64,000 nt of DNA from Betaproteobacteria bacterium (GTDB taxonomy: Bacteria > Pseudomonadota > Gammaproteobacteria > Burkholderiales > SG8-39), in assembly GCA_016713125.1 (NCBI GenBank), contig JADJPT010000011.1, positions 1 to 64,000 of the forward strand, read 5' to 3'. A model generated the notes under the pieces. That model ran no database searches and had not been told where the DNA came from. It saw nothing but the letters and a program-made list of their open reading frames with translations. The position numbers were made by a program, and so were the translations under genes. Shown one piece after another: positions 34,185-43,921 of this stretch. The stretch's first letter is position 1, and the number at the start of each line of letters is the position of its first letter.

Positions 34185-35336
34185 TCACCTGAAGAACCAC
34201 TGCAGCTGCACCTGAACAGCGTTGGGCGAGGCAGCGAACTCGCTGCCCGCGGTCCCGGTGAAATGCTGCACGCCGAAGGTCAGATCCGTGGCCGGCGCGA
34301 CGGACCACACGAGGCGGCTGTCGACCGCACGGCTGCGGTCGTCGGCATTGAGCACCGCATAGGTCATCCACTTCAGCAGCGGCGTGATCTCGTAGGACGC
34401 GAACAGCCCCGCGTAGCGCGTCGCGAGGCTCGTCAACCGTCCCGAGCGCAACCCCGCGAAGTCGTAGCCGGCCGGATCCCGCGAGCCGGCGCCGTTGTAG
34501 TACAGCTCGGCGCTCAGCGTGAGGCCGGTCGCAAAGGCATAGTCCGCGCCGGCCATCCACCGGTTGAAGCCAGGGCCGCCGCCCGGATCGAGCCCAGCCG
34601 CCTCCGCGCGGACGCCAACGTCACCGATCTGGCTGGCGACATCCATGCCGACGATGCCCAGCCCCCGCAGCCGGCCGGCGACCAGCGACCCGTCGACGCC
34701 GGCCGCATTGCCGTGCCACTGCAGCGCGCGGCTGGCCGGGCCGCGGTCCGGTGCAGGGGCGTAGACCAGCGACGCGCGCGACAGCGGCCCGAGCTTGGCC
34801 TCGAGCAACGCGGCATCGACGCCGACGCGCTCCTCGCGCTCGAGCGCAAGCGGGTTGACCGGGTTCAGGATGTCCAGCGGGCTCCAGAAGCGGCCGGTCC
34901 CCCACGCGATGCGCTGGCGGCCGAGCTTCAGATCGACGTTGCCGCGGGTCAGGGTCACGGCCGCCCTGTACAGGCGATGACGACCGTAGATATCGCCGCG
35001 CTCGATGTAGTTGGCGTCGGCCCGCCAGTACTGCAGCGACGCGCGATCCTTGAGCGCACGAAACTCCGCCGTGTCCAGGTAGCTGCCGAACAGGAGTTCG
35101 TTGTCGTACTGAAGGTCGAGGGCGAGGCCCGGGGCAACGTCACCCTTGGCCTCGACGCGCAGCCGGTTCAGGCTCAGCCCGTACGCTTCGCCGTTCACGG
35201 TGCGTGATCGCACAAACAGGCTCTTCACGCTGCCCGTCAGCCCCAGCCCTTCGGCCTGCGCAGGCGCGCCGACGGACAGCGCCGCCATCAGCATGATCGT
35301 GCCCACGAACTGGGCGGGCAGCATCACGCGGCGCAT
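34185..35336 (-). CDS. Outer-membrane beta-barrel protein, last gene of the minus-strand arm
   Basis: 383 residues: signal peptide (GTIMLMAALSVGAPAQA), then amphipathic beta-strands throughout (LDLQYDNELLFGSYLD, VDLKLGRQRIAWGTGRFW, TLSAELYYNGAG) and a terminal Phe-Arg after VQVQLQWFF. Looks like the barrel component that accompanies lipid or lipoprotein exporters with a LolA-like partner. Start ATG 35336 overlaps the permease stop (ATGA); a second Met follows at residue 5. Confidence 0.75.
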   Translation of the reverse strand: MRRVMLPAQFVGTIMLMAALSVGAPAQAEGLGLTGSVKSLFVRSRTVNGEAYGLSLNRLRVEAKGDVAPGLALDLQYDNELLFGSYLDTAEFRALKDRASLQYWRADANYIERGDIYGRHRLYRAAVTLTRGNVDLKLGRQRIAWGTGRFWSPLDILNPVNPLALEREERVGVDAALLEAKLGPLSRASLVYAPAPDRGPASRALQWHGNAAGVDGSLVAGRLRGLGIVGMDVASQIGDVGVRAEAAGLDPGGGPGFNRWMAGADYAFATGLTLSAELYYNGAGSRDPAGYDFAGLRSGRLTSLATRYAGLFASYEITPLLKWMTYAVLNADDRSRAVDSRLVWSVAPATDLTFGVQHFTGTAGSEFAASPNAVQVQLQWFFR

Positions 35337-37846
35337 CACGTGTGGCGGATCGCGGCCGTCGGGTCGAGTCGTGCGGCCCGTGACGCCGGGTAGAGCGACA
35401 CCGCGACGCTGGCCAGAAACAGGCCGAACCCGGGCCCGATCAGGCTCGCCCATTCGAGCCGCGGGTAGACGATGCCGGTGAGCCCGGGAATCGCGCTGTA
35501 GTCCTTGTAGAAGCGCGACAGGTCCAGGCCCACGCTGCCGAACACCGAGACGATGGCCGCACCCACCGTGTAGCCCACGACCGAGGCCAGCAGCATCAGA
35601 GCCACCGTTTCGTAGACGACCATGCGAACGATCGCGTCGGGCGGCGTGCCGAGCGCCATCATCACGCCGAATTCGCGAGTCCGCTCGGCCACGGCCATGA
35701 AGACGGTGTTCATCACCGCCAGCGCCACGACGAGGAAGAAGACCGCAACGACGACGGTGCGGATGGCACGGACCAGGCCCACCATGTCCGCCACGCGGGT
35801 CAGCAACTCCGGCCAGGTCGAGGCGACGAGGCCACGGCTCGCCACCACCGGTGCCAGTTGGCGGGCCACCGCGTCCACCTGGGATCGGTCCACGAGCCGC
35901 AGGTTGACCGATGAGACCCGGTCGCCGAGGCCGAGCATGCGTTGCGCTGCCGGCAATGTGACGAAGACCATGGCACCGTCGAACGAACTGCTCTCGGTGG
36001 CGAAGATGCCGCGGACGCGGAACGCGGCCGTCCCGAGTTCACCGGCCAGCCCCGGGGCCATGACGACGATCTTCTCGCCGAGCCTCGCGCCGATCTTCTC
36101 GGCCAGCCGCCTGCCGATGACGATGTCGCGCTCGGCACCGCGCGCGAGCGGCGTGCCCTCGACGAAGGTGCGGTGCAGGATGGTGATGCCCGGCTCGAGA
36201 TCGGGGTCGACGCCGTAGAGCATCACCCCCACCGACTTCGTCGCGCTGCTGGCCAGCGCCTGCGCCTGCACGCGTGGCGCCGCCGCGGCGACGCCCGGCA
36301 TGGCCTGCACCGCCTTCAGGACGCCGCCGGCGTCCTCGAAGGCCAGCTCGGGCGCCAGGTCTCGACGCAAGCCCTGGCGCTCGATCTGCAGGTGGCCGGT
36401 GAGGTAGCCGGTCGAGTTGCCGACGATCTGCTCGGCGAAGCCGTCGAAGAAACCGTACAGGAAGACGTAGGCCACGATGGCGAAGGCAGCGGCGAAGGCG
36501 GTGATGGCGCTGCGTTTGCGATTGCGCAGCAGGTTGCGCGCGGCGATCAGCACGAAGACGGGCCAGCGGCTGCGCCTGGCCGGTGCTGGTTCGCCTCGTC
36601 CCCGAACGCGTGCCTTGCCGCGTTCGCCGATGCCGCGGATCGCGGCGACCGGCTCCAGCGTCGCGGCGCGCAACGCCGGGTAGAGCGCCATCAAGAGCGC
36701 GATCACGAACACCATCACCGAGATGAACAGGCTGCGTTCGGCGCGCACCACCGGATAGATCACATCCTCCAGCCCGGGCATGGTTCGAAGGCCGGCCGCG
36801 AACGCGCCGAGATCGATGCCGATCCGCCCGAACGCCGCCGTGGCGCCCAGCCCGACCGCGTTGCCGAGCAGCAGCCCTGCCCCGCCAAGCAGCGCCGCCT
36901 CCGCGACCACGAGCCGGAACAGCAGCGACTGGCCGGTGCCCAGTGCGAGCATGATGCCGAACTCGCGCGTGCGCTCGAGCACTGCCATCAACACCGGGTT
37001 GGCCACGCCGGCGGCCACCATCACGAAGAAGATCGCCAGCACCACGATGCCCATCACTTCGTGGAATCGTGTGCTGACCGCCACCATCGGCAGCAGCACC
37101 GGCCAGCCCACCACCTCGTGGTCGGAACCGACGCGGATGGACAGGCTCTCGGTGGCCGCGGCCAGCGCGCCCCGGTCGCGCAGGCGCACCGCGACGGCCG
37201 TCACGGCGCTCGGCGCGGCGAGGAAGTCGCGCATCACCGCCATCGGCATCACGGCGACATAACCGTCCAGATCGTCGATCTTCGTGCGGAACACGCCGCG
37301 GACCGGCACCCGAGCGCTCGCCACCGAGCCGTCGTAGGCCTGCCCCACCAAGACCAGGTCGTCGCCGGCGCGCAGGGCCAGGGCCTCGGCCAGGTCCGCG
37401 CCGATCAGGATGCCGCTGTCGCCCGGCCCATCGAAGGCGCGGCCATCGACGATGGCCTTGGACAGGTCGCTGACCGCGGACTCACCCGCCGGATCGACGC
37501 CGAAGGCCGCGATGCCGCGCGAGCGGTCCGCGCGGCTCGCGAGCACGGTCGTTTCCAGCCGGACCGTCGCCGCGGCGACGGCGGGGTCGGCGCGTACCGC
37601 CGCGAGCACGCGGTCGCCGGCCCCGATGGCGCGGTCCAGGCTCGGGTCGTCGTGGTAGCCCTTCAGGTGCACCTGCGCATCGCCCGCGAAGTAGCGCGTG
37701 GTGTTGTTCACCATCTGGCGGTTCTGGCCGTCGATGAATCCCCAGAGAAAGGTCAACGCGGCGAGTCCGACCGCGATCGACAGCACCGTGATGCCGGAAC
37801 GGCGGCGGTTGCGCAGGACGTTGCGCAGCGCCAGCTTCCAGATCAT
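35336..37846 (-). CDS. ABC transporter permease with two FtsX domains
   Basis: 836 residues. Two repeated units, each starting with an NLLRNRKRSAIT / NVLRNRRRSGIT N-terminal helix, a periplasmic domain, and three terminal helices with the MAVAERTREFGVMMALGT / LMAVLERTREFGIMLALGT motif of FtsX/MacB/LolCE permeases. Works with the ATPase encoded next (overlapping start/stop, 37843-37846). By layout an envelope exporter or lipoprotein-release type system, not a nutrient importer. Confidence 0.9.
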   Translation of the reverse strand: MIWKLALRNVLRNRRRSGITVLSIAVGLAALTFLWGFIDGQNRQMVNNTTRYFAGDAQVHLKGYHDDPSLDRAIGAGDRVLAAVRADPAVAAATVRLETTVLASRADRSRGIAAFGVDPAGESAVSDLSKAIVDGRAFDGPGDSGILIGADLAEALALRAGDDLVLVGQAYDGSVASARVPVRGVFRTKIDDLDGYVAVMPMAVMRDFLAAPSAVTAVAVRLRDRGALAAATESLSIRVGSDHEVVGWPVLLPMVAVSTRFHEVMGIVVLAIFFVMVAAGVANPVLMAVLERTREFGIMLALGTGQSLLFRLVVAEAALLGGAGLLLGNAVGLGATAAFGRIGIDLGAFAAGLRTMPGLEDVIYPVVRAERSLFISVMVFVIALLMALYPALRAATLEPVAAIRGIGERGKARVRGRGEPAPARRSRWPVFVLIAARNLLRNRKRSAITAFAAAFAIVAYVFLYGFFDGFAEQIVGNSTGYLTGHLQIERQGLRRDLAPELAFEDAGGVLKAVQAMPGVAAAAPRVQAQALASSATKSVGVMLYGVDPDLEPGITILHRTFVEGTPLARGAERDIVIGRRLAEKIGARLGEKIVVMAPGLAGELGTAAFRVRGIFATESSSFDGAMVFVTLPAAQRMLGLGDRVSSVNLRLVDRSQVDAVARQLAPVVASRGLVASTWPELLTRVADMVGLVRAIRTVVVAVFFLVVALAVMNTVFMAVAERTREFGVMMALGTPPDAIVRMVVYETVALMLLASVVGYTVGAAIVSVFGSVGLDLSRFYKDYSAIPGLTGIVYPRLEWASLIGPGFGLFLASVAVSLYPASRAARLDPTAAIRHT

Positions 37847-38556
37847 GACGCAGCCTTTCGCTCGTCAGCCTCGATGCGGCCGTCGCGCAGGCGGATCACG
37901 CGGCGCGCGCGCTCGACCACCATCGGGTCGTGCGTCGAGAAGACGAAGGTGGTGCCCTGCTCCTCGTTCAGGCGGCGCATCATGTCCATCAGCGCCGAGC
38001 CCGACTGCGAGTCGAGGTTGGCGGTCGGCTCGTCGGGCAGCACGATCATCGGCCGCGCCGCGATGGCGCGCGCCACCGCCACGCGCTGCTGCTGGCCGCC
38101 CGACAGTTCATTGGGCCGGCGGTTCTCGAGACCTTCCAGGCCGAGTTCGTGCAGCAGGCGCAGCGCCTCCTGGCGGCGCCGTTCCTCGTCGACGCCTTGC
38201 AGCAGCATCACGTACTCGACGTTCTCGAGCGCGGAGAGCACCGGCACCAGGTTGTATTCCTGGAACACGAAGCCGATGTGGCGCAGGCGAACCTCGGCAA
38301 GCGCCTTGCGGCCCAGGGACGTGATCTCTTGAGCGCCGACCCAGATGCGACCGCTCGTCGGGCGGTCGAGCCCGCCGATGAGGTTCAGCAGCGTCGTCTT
38401 GCCGGAGCCGGAGGGCCCGACCAGGGCCACGAAGTCGCCCTCCAGGATCTCGACGCTGGTCTCGTGCAGCGCCGGTACCGGAATGCTGTCGCGCTGGTAG
38501 ACCTTCGTCGCCTTGTCGGCGCGGACGATGGCGGAGGGCGTTGGCATGGGCTTCAT
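37843..38556 (-). CDS. ABC transporter ATP-binding protein (LolD/MacB type)
   Basis: 237 residues. Walker A GPSGSGKTTLLNLIGG, signature LSGGQQQRVAVARAIA, Walker B IVLPDEPTANLD (Pro where Ala is usual), and the H-loop STHDP. The KTTLLNLIGGLDRPTSG and GFVFQEYNLVPVLSALENVE segments match the LolD/MacB group. The ATG at 38556 overlaps the upstream stop of the phosphoketolase-family gene. Confidence 0.93.
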   Translation of the reverse strand: MKPMPTPSAIVRADKATKVYQRDSIPVPALHETSVEILEGDFVALVGPSGSGKTTLLNLIGGLDRPTSGRIWVGAQEITSLGRKALAEVRLRHIGFVFQEYNLVPVLSALENVEYVMLLQGVDEERRRQEALRLLHELGLEGLENRRPNELSGGQQQRVAVARAIAARPMIVLPDEPTANLDSQSGSALMDMMRRLNEEQGTTFVFSTHDPMVVERARRVIRLRDGRIEADERKAAS

Positions 38557-40991
38557 TCCGACGTCATCACGGTGTGCGGGTCGCCGAGCCCGCGCACGGC
38601 GGCCCATTCGTCGGCACGAAGCACCGTTGCCGGATCGACGCCGAGCGCGGAAGCGGCCTCGGCAGCGACGTGCGCCCAGGTGCAGCGGTTCGCGAACAGC
38701 ATGCCGGCGACATCGAGCGTGCCGCCCCTCGCGACATAGCCCAGCGCGCGGGTCTGCTGCGGCCCGGTGTCGACGCGGCGCAGCACGCCGAGCGTCGGTT
38801 CGGGCCGCATGTGCGAGACGATGACGCGCGCTGTGGCTGCAGCGGGGAACAGCGGCTCCAGCGCCGCATCGCCGACCACGAAGGCGCGCTCGCGCTCGTC
38901 GCGCGGCAGCCGGAAGCGGCCGGGCTCGACGACGCAGGTGACCGCAGTGCGATGCCCGGCGGCATCGAGCCGGTCGGCCGCCAGCAGCGCCTGCTGCAAC
39001 TGGTACGCGCCGATGGCGATCAGCAGCACCTCGGGCCGTTCGGGCGCTTGGCAGGCCTTCACCACGCACGCGCCTTCCTCGACCAGGCGCTGCGCCTGCT
39101 CGCCGGTCAGCCGGTTGATCATCGGCCGCTTGGGCACGACGAGTGTCCAGAACTGCCCATGGGTGCCGTAGGCGGCACGCAGCGCGGCAGCCGCGCTGTT
39201 CGCATCGACTGGGAACAGCACACGCGCGGTGTCGGACATCTCGCCCAGCAGCGCCTCGGCCAAGGTCGGGTCCTGGTGCGACTGCTCGTTCTTGCCGTTC
39301 TCCCAGGTGTGCGAGGTGGCCACCGTGACAACCGACAGCCACCCCTGCGGACTGCCCGCCTCCGCCTGGTGGCGGGCGAACAGGATCTCCTGGCGCAGCG
39401 CGCCGAGCATCTTGACGGCGAAGGCTTCGTAGGAGACCACGAGGTTGATGCCCCCCTTGTTGCCCAGCGCCGCGCTGACCACCGCCTCCTCGTTGAGCGC
39501 CGTGATCACCGCGCCGTCCACCGCTTCGGCCAGGCCGGGCTCGGGCATGAAGACGCGGTGCTTCAGCAGGTCCAGCGTCTGCCCCATCCGGTTGCTGCGC
39601 AGTTCGTCGGGGTTGCCGACGCGCGGCCGTAACTGGGGATTCGCCTGCACGATGGCGGCGAAGGCGGCATCCAGCGCGCCCATCGGCGACACCGGGCCGG
39701 CGCCGACGGCCTGCCACTGGGCCGCCGGCATGACGGGTGCATCGACCCGTCTGTGTGCCAGCGAGTGGTCGCGCTCGAGCGGACGCTGCTGGTCCCGATG
39801 ACGGCAGAGCACGGCCAGCGCCTCGTCGAGTTCGTCAGCCGGCACGAACAGCGCACGCGCACCCTCGTTGAACTGCTGCCGCGCGAATGCGTCGATGCGC
39901 GGATTGCCGTCCAGCGGCAGGTTGTGGGCGGCATTCGTCCCGGCACCGGGAAAGCCGAATCCCTTCGGCGCCTCGGCGACGGTGTAGTGCAGCGGCACCG
40001 GGTACTGGATGCTCCCGGCGGCGACCGCCGCCGCGCAGGCCGCGAGCCGCTCTTCCATCGCGTGCACGGCCCAGGCGAACGCGGCCGGGTCGGTGCCGTC
40101 GATCTCCATCGGGTCGAAGCCGTTCAGCCGCAGGTGCTGGTGGAACCATTCCTGGCCGCCCTGCTGCTGCATCGTGCTGCGCTGCTCGATGCGGCGTCCG
40201 TTGAGGATCATGAACGGGGCGACGAAGCCACAGTCCTCGGCGCGCCACCAGCGCGGTGCCCAGTCGCTGCCGCGCTGCTCCTCGAAGGCGCCGTCGCTGA
40301 GGAACACCACCAGCCGCTCGCCCGGCAGCGGCATGTGCACGTACTGCAGTTCCGCGAAGCCGAGGTAACCGCCCTCGGACAGGCCACCGGCGGTGTTCGG
40401 CCCGACGTGGCTGCCCAGCGGCGAGGCCGGCCGCCCCGCCGCGTCGATCGCGTAGCTGTAGAAGTCGCGGGCAAAGCGCGTCAGCCCGCTCTCGCTGCGG
40501 TCGTAGCGTTCGGCGTGGCGCGGCGTCATGTTGCCGACGAGCAGATTGCACGCGTCGATGCCCGCCACGCAGTGCCCCTGGCCCATCAGCCAGCCGCGGG
40601 TCAGGCCGCTCAGCGCGTTCGCGGCGAGATAGCCGACGTAGGCCGGCACGATGTTCAGCGAGCCGCCGGTGTGGCCCTCGGCTGTCTGCTTGAAGTCCTC
40701 GGCCGCCATCTCGCGCCCGTCGGGATGGACCTTGTCGGCGTAGGTCATGTGCACGGTCAGCCACATGCCGGCCGCCGCGAGGCGGTCCGCGGCCCACAGC
40801 GTGCGGTAGACGCTCGCCGTGTCGCTCGCCTTGCCGCCGGCGACCAGCACTTGCGCGAGGTCGTGCACGCGCAGTTGCGTCTGGTCGTTGTGCACGATGG
40901 GTCCGAACCCGCGCGCCCAGCGCGCGAAGTCGGCATCGGACTCGCGGAACAGCCGCACGCGCTCGGCGACCCAGGGAAGGTTGTAGTTCAT
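38553..40991 (-). CDS. Phosphoketolase-family (XFP) thiamine diphosphate enzyme
   Basis: 812 residues, full XFP length. Motifs: GHTGGSLNIVPAYVGYLAAN, GSHVGPNTAGGLSEGGYLGFAELQY, the TPP-binding region VVFLSDGAFEEQRGSDW in place of the canonical GDGEAE, SHTWENGKNEQSHQDP, and VVPKRPM. This divergent branch is often labelled xylulose-5-phosphate 3-epimerase, but the fold suggests phosphorolytic cleavage of xylulose 5-phosphate (or fructose 6-phosphate) to acetyl phosphate. The AckA-PduL fusion 12 kb upstream in the same arm can use acetyl phosphate. Substrate unproven. Confidence 0.85.
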   Translation of the reverse strand: MNYNLPWVAERVRLFRESDADFARWARGFGPIVHNDQTQLRVHDLAQVLVAGGKASDTASVYRTLWAADRLAAAGMWLTVHMTYADKVHPDGREMAAEDFKQTAEGHTGGSLNIVPAYVGYLAANALSGLTRGWLMGQGHCVAGIDACNLLVGNMTPRHAERYDRSESGLTRFARDFYSYAIDAAGRPASPLGSHVGPNTAGGLSEGGYLGFAELQYVHMPLPGERLVVFLSDGAFEEQRGSDWAPRWWRAEDCGFVAPFMILNGRRIEQRSTMQQQGGQEWFHQHLRLNGFDPMEIDGTDPAAFAWAVHAMEERLAACAAAVAAGSIQYPVPLHYTVAEAPKGFGFPGAGTNAAHNLPLDGNPRIDAFARQQFNEGARALFVPADELDEALAVLCRHRDQQRPLERDHSLAHRRVDAPVMPAAQWQAVGAGPVSPMGALDAAFAAIVQANPQLRPRVGNPDELRSNRMGQTLDLLKHRVFMPEPGLAEAVDGAVITALNEEAVVSAALGNKGGINLVVSYEAFAVKMLGALRQEILFARHQAEAGSPQGWLSVVTVATSHTWENGKNEQSHQDPTLAEALLGEMSDTARVLFPVDANSAAAALRAAYGTHGQFWTLVVPKRPMINRLTGEQAQRLVEEGACVVKACQAPERPEVLLIAIGAYQLQQALLAADRLDAAGHRTAVTCVVEPGRFRLPRDERERAFVVGDAALEPLFPAAATARVIVSHMRPEPTLGVLRRVDTGPQQTRALGYVARGGTLDVAGMLFANRCTWAHVAAEAASALGVDPATVLRADEWAAVRGLGDPHTVMTSE

Positions 40992-40995
40992 GGTT

Positions 40996-41757
40996 TCATC
41001 GCTTCTGCAGGTTGCGCTGGCTGAAGATCTCGTCGTCCACCGGCCGGTCGAACACCGCGTCTTTCAGCACCACCGTGGTCGAGTTGCCGGGCTTGGCGTC
41101 GGGCCGCATGTCCCAGCGGGTCGGCAGAACCCGCCCGCCGACCTTGCGCGCATCGGTGAACGACAACACCCGCACGCGCTCGCCGCGCTCGCTGAAGAAC
41201 TCCTGCTTCAACGGCATCGTGTCGGCGCGCCGCACCCAGTAGACGATGCGCCCCCACACCACCGCCGCGTCGGGTTTCGGCACGGCCTCGACCTGCACGA
41301 CCGCCTCGCCGTCGAGCTGCACCGTGGCGAGCACCTTGTGCGTGTAGTCGTCGAGGATGCTGCTCTCCTTGACGAGGTCGTCGTTCGTGAAGTCCGAGCC
41401 CATCCACGGCTGCAGCATCATCGACGGCGGAATCTTGACGATGCGCTCGACGTTGGGCAGGTAGTTCCACATCTCGGTGCCGATGCGCAGCGAGCCGATC
41501 CCGGCCTCCTTGGCCGGCGACAGGATGCGCACGAACGAGCGCCGCGGCCGGTCCATCCACAGGCGCAGGCCGAGCGTGCGCTGCCAGCGCGGCGTGGCGA
41601 TCGTCATCTCGTACTCGCCCTGCACGGTGCTGCCCCACAGCAGCTTCTCGACCTTGTCGAGGATCTCGCGCCCCTCCGACGGCTGGGCCCGAACGCCCGG
41701 CACGGCGAGCGCCACCGTGGCGGCGGCCAGACGCAGAACCCCGCGGCGCGTGCTCAC
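40996..41757 (-). CDS. Outer membrane lipoprotein-sorting (LolA-fold) protein
   Basis: 253 residues from GTG 41757 (GTGA overlap with the ftsH stop). Signal peptide (GVLRLAAATVALAVPGVRA), then a LolA/RseB-type fold: VQGEYEMTIATPRWQRTLGLRLWMD, SFVRILSPAKEAGIGSLRIG, MWNYLPNVERIVKIPPSMMLQPWMGSDF. Members of this group carry lipids or lipoproteins across the periplasm. It fits with the ABC exporter and beta-barrel encoded downstream, although the phosphoketolase gene lies in between. Confidence 0.87.
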   Translation of the reverse strand: MSTRRGVLRLAAATVALAVPGVRAQPSEGREILDKVEKLLWGSTVQGEYEMTIATPRWQRTLGLRLWMDRPRRSFVRILSPAKEAGIGSLRIGTEMWNYLPNVERIVKIPPSMMLQPWMGSDFTNDDLVKESSILDDYTHKVLATVQLDGEAVVQVEAVPKPDAAVVWGRIVYWVRRADTMPLKQEFFSERGERVRVLSFTDARKVGGRVLPTRWDMRPDAKPGNSTTVVLKDAVFDRPVDDEIFSQRNLQKR

Positions 41758-43661
41758 GACGCACCATCTGCCGGCGGCAGCGCCACCGCGGCCACGCGCA
41801 ACTGGGCCGGAGCGGCCGTCGACGCCATCAACCGGTCGAGCATCGTCCGGTCCACGACCTCCTTCTCCAGCAGCAGCGCGGCCAGTGCTTCGAGCGTCTC
41901 GCGGTTCGCCCGCAGCGTCTGCGTCACGCGATCGCGCGCCTCGTCGAGCAGCCGGCGCACCTCGCCGTCGATCGCCTCGGCGGTCCGCTCGCTGAAGGTG
42001 CGCGGCTCGGGCAGCATCGGGCCGTTCAGGTACAGCGGCGCCGGCCGTGCGTCGTAGGTTGCCAGGCCGAGCGCCTCGCTCATGCCGTAGTGAGTCACCA
42101 TGTGGCGCGCCATGTCGGTGGCACGCTGCAGGTCGTTCTCCGCGCCGGTCGAGACGTCCTCGAACACCAGCTGCTCGGCCACGCGCCCGGCCAGCAACAC
42201 GTCGAGCCGGTCCAGCAGCTCGCTGCGGCGCATCAGGTAGCGGTCCTCGGTCGGCGACTGCTGCGTGTAGCCGAGCGCAGCGATGCCGCGCGGGATGATC
42301 GACACCTTGGTCACGCGGTCGGCGTTCTTGCGGAGCTCGGCGACCAGCGCGTGGCCGGCCTCGTGGTAGGCGACGAACTTGCGCTCGGTCGGGTTCATCA
42401 CCCGGTTCTTCTTCTCGAGGCCCGCGACGATGCGGTCCAGCGCTTCCTCGAAGTCCTGCATGTCCACCGCGTCCTTGCCGCGCTTGGCCGCGCGCAGCGT
42501 CGCTTCGTTCACCAGGTTGGCGAGGTCGGCGCCGGCGAAGCCGGGCGTGCGTGCCGCGAGCACGGCGAGATCGACGGCCGGCGCCAGCTTGACGTTCTTC
42601 ACGTGCACTTCCAGGATCTGCCGTCGTCCGATCAGGTCGGGCCGGTCGATTGCGACGTGCCTGTCGAAGCGGCCCGGCCGCAGCAGCGCCGGGTCGAGCA
42701 CCTCGGGCCGGTTCGTCGCGGCGAGGATGATCACGCCGCGGTTGGTGTCGAAGCCGTCCATCTCGGCGAGCAGCTGGTTCAGCGTCTGCTCGTGCTCCTC
42801 GTGGCCGCCGGACAGGCCCACGCCGCGCGCCTTGCCCAGCGCGTCGATCTCGTCGATGAAGACGATGCACGGCGCCTTGGCCGCCGCCTGCTCGAACAGG
42901 TCGCGCACGCGGGCCGCGCCGACGCCGACGAACATCTCGACGAACTCCGAGCCGCTCAGCGACAGGAACGGCACGCCGGCCTCGCCCGCCACCGCCTTGG
43001 CCAGCAGGGTCTTGCCCGTGCCGGGCGCGCCGACGATCAGCACGCCCTTGGGGATCTTGCCGCCCAGGCGCTTGTACCGATCCGGGTTCTTGAGGAACTC
43101 GACGACCTCCATGAGTTCCTCGCGCGCCTCGTCGATGCCCGCGACGTCCTTGAACGTGACACCGGTCTCGGTCTGCATGTAGACCTTGGCCTTGCTCTTG
43201 CCGATCTCCAGCATGCCGTGGCCCATGCCGCCGCCCATGCGCTTCATCAGGAACCACCAGATGCCGAAGAACACCAGCGCCGGCGCGACCCAGGAGATCA
43301 GCGCGCCGAGCCACTTGCTCTCGCGCACGCTGCCGTAGCGCACCTTGGCGGCATCGAGCTGGGCCACCAGGCCCGGGTCGTTGACCAGCACCGTAGCGAA
43401 GCCGTGGTCGCCGCTGGTGCGCTTGAGCGCTTCGAGCTTCTCCTTCGGCAGGATCTGGTCCAGGCCTTCGGCGCGCAGCTTGCCGGTCGCGATGCCGTCG
43501 GCGATCACCACGTCGTCGAGCTTGCCCGCCACCAGCGCCTGCTTGAACTCGCTGTAGGTCAGCGTCTGCGTGTGCCGGGGGGTGAAGAACTCCTGCAGCA
43601 GGATCATGCCCACCAGGGCGGCCAGCACGTACCAGAGCGAGAACGTCTGCTTCTTGTCCAT
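41754..43661 (-). CDS. ftsH: FtsH-type ATP-dependent zinc metalloprotease (accessory)
   Basis: 635 residues. Two membrane segments (WYVLAALVGMILLQEFF and WVAPALVFFGIWWFLM) flank a periplasmic domain. AAA module with Walker A GAPGTGKT (211-218; Ala replaces the usual Pro), Walker B IVFIDEIDAL, SRH (TNRPEVLDPALLRPGRFDR), and the protease site HEAGH. Likely an accessory copy with stress-specific roles, since housekeeping ftsH normally sits near rrmJ/folP. GGAGGAG precedes ATG 43661. Confidence 0.93.
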   Translation of the reverse strand: MDKKQTFSLWYVLAALVGMILLQEFFTPRHTQTLTYSEFKQALVAGKLDDVVIADGIATGKLRAEGLDQILPKEKLEALKRTSGDHGFATVLVNDPGLVAQLDAAKVRYGSVRESKWLGALISWVAPALVFFGIWWFLMKRMGGGMGHGMLEIGKSKAKVYMQTETGVTFKDVAGIDEAREELMEVVEFLKNPDRYKRLGGKIPKGVLIVGAPGTGKTLLAKAVAGEAGVPFLSLSGSEFVEMFVGVGAARVRDLFEQAAAKAPCIVFIDEIDALGKARGVGLSGGHEEHEQTLNQLLAEMDGFDTNRGVIILAATNRPEVLDPALLRPGRFDRHVAIDRPDLIGRRQILEVHVKNVKLAPAVDLAVLAARTPGFAGADLANLVNEATLRAAKRGKDAVDMQDFEEALDRIVAGLEKKNRVMNPTERKFVAYHEAGHALVAELRKNADRVTKVSIIPRGIAALGYTQQSPTEDRYLMRRSELLDRLDVLLAGRVAEQLVFEDVSTGAENDLQRATDMARHMVTHYGMSEALGLATYDARPAPLYLNGPMLPEPRTFSERTAEAIDGEVRRLLDEARDRVTQTLRANRETLEALAALLLEKEVVDRTMLDRLMASTAAPAQLRVAAVALPPADGAS

Positions 43662-43688
43662 GAACAACACTCCTCCAGGGAATCGGGG

Positions 43689-43907
43689 TCAGGTGCCGGG
43701 GCGCCGGCGTGATCGTCGTTCCTCGAGGGCGACCTGGATGGCACCCCACAGGATCAGCACCGGACAGACGAGCATGACGGCGGCCAGCAGCGCACTCCAC
43801 CAGGCGAAGCCGAAGGACCACAGCACTGCCGCGGCAATCACCACGGCGAGGATCGGACACACCCACATCCAGCGGTTGGCGAACTCGGGCCACTTCACGA
43901 ATCTCAT
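43689..43907 (-). CDS. Small two-span membrane protein
   Basis: 72 residues with two hydrophobic segments (RWMWVCPILAVVIAAAVLWSF and WWSALLAAVMLVCPVLILWGA) and a basic C-terminus (EERRSRRRPGT). Start at 43907 has GGGGGAG upstream. Lies between the Cu ATPase and ftsH genes. No family named; each span holds a CP pair (VCPI, VCPV). Confidence 0.65.
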   Translation of the reverse strand: MRFVKWPEFANRWMWVCPILAVVIAAAVLWSFGFAWWSALLAAVMLVCPVLILWGAIQVALEERRSRRRPGT

Positions 43908-43921
43908 GGCAAGCTCCCCCG

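Noticed and set aside
35942..38332. Long plus-strand frame opposite the FtsX permease
   Set aside because: Complement of a GC-rich gene. The minus-strand protein has complete FtsX and ABC motifs.
17424..43661. Transmissible locus of stress tolerance / heat resistance island
   Set aside because: FtsH and a Deg protease are present, but the defining Hsp20, ClpK/ClpG, YfdX and HdeD genes are not seen.
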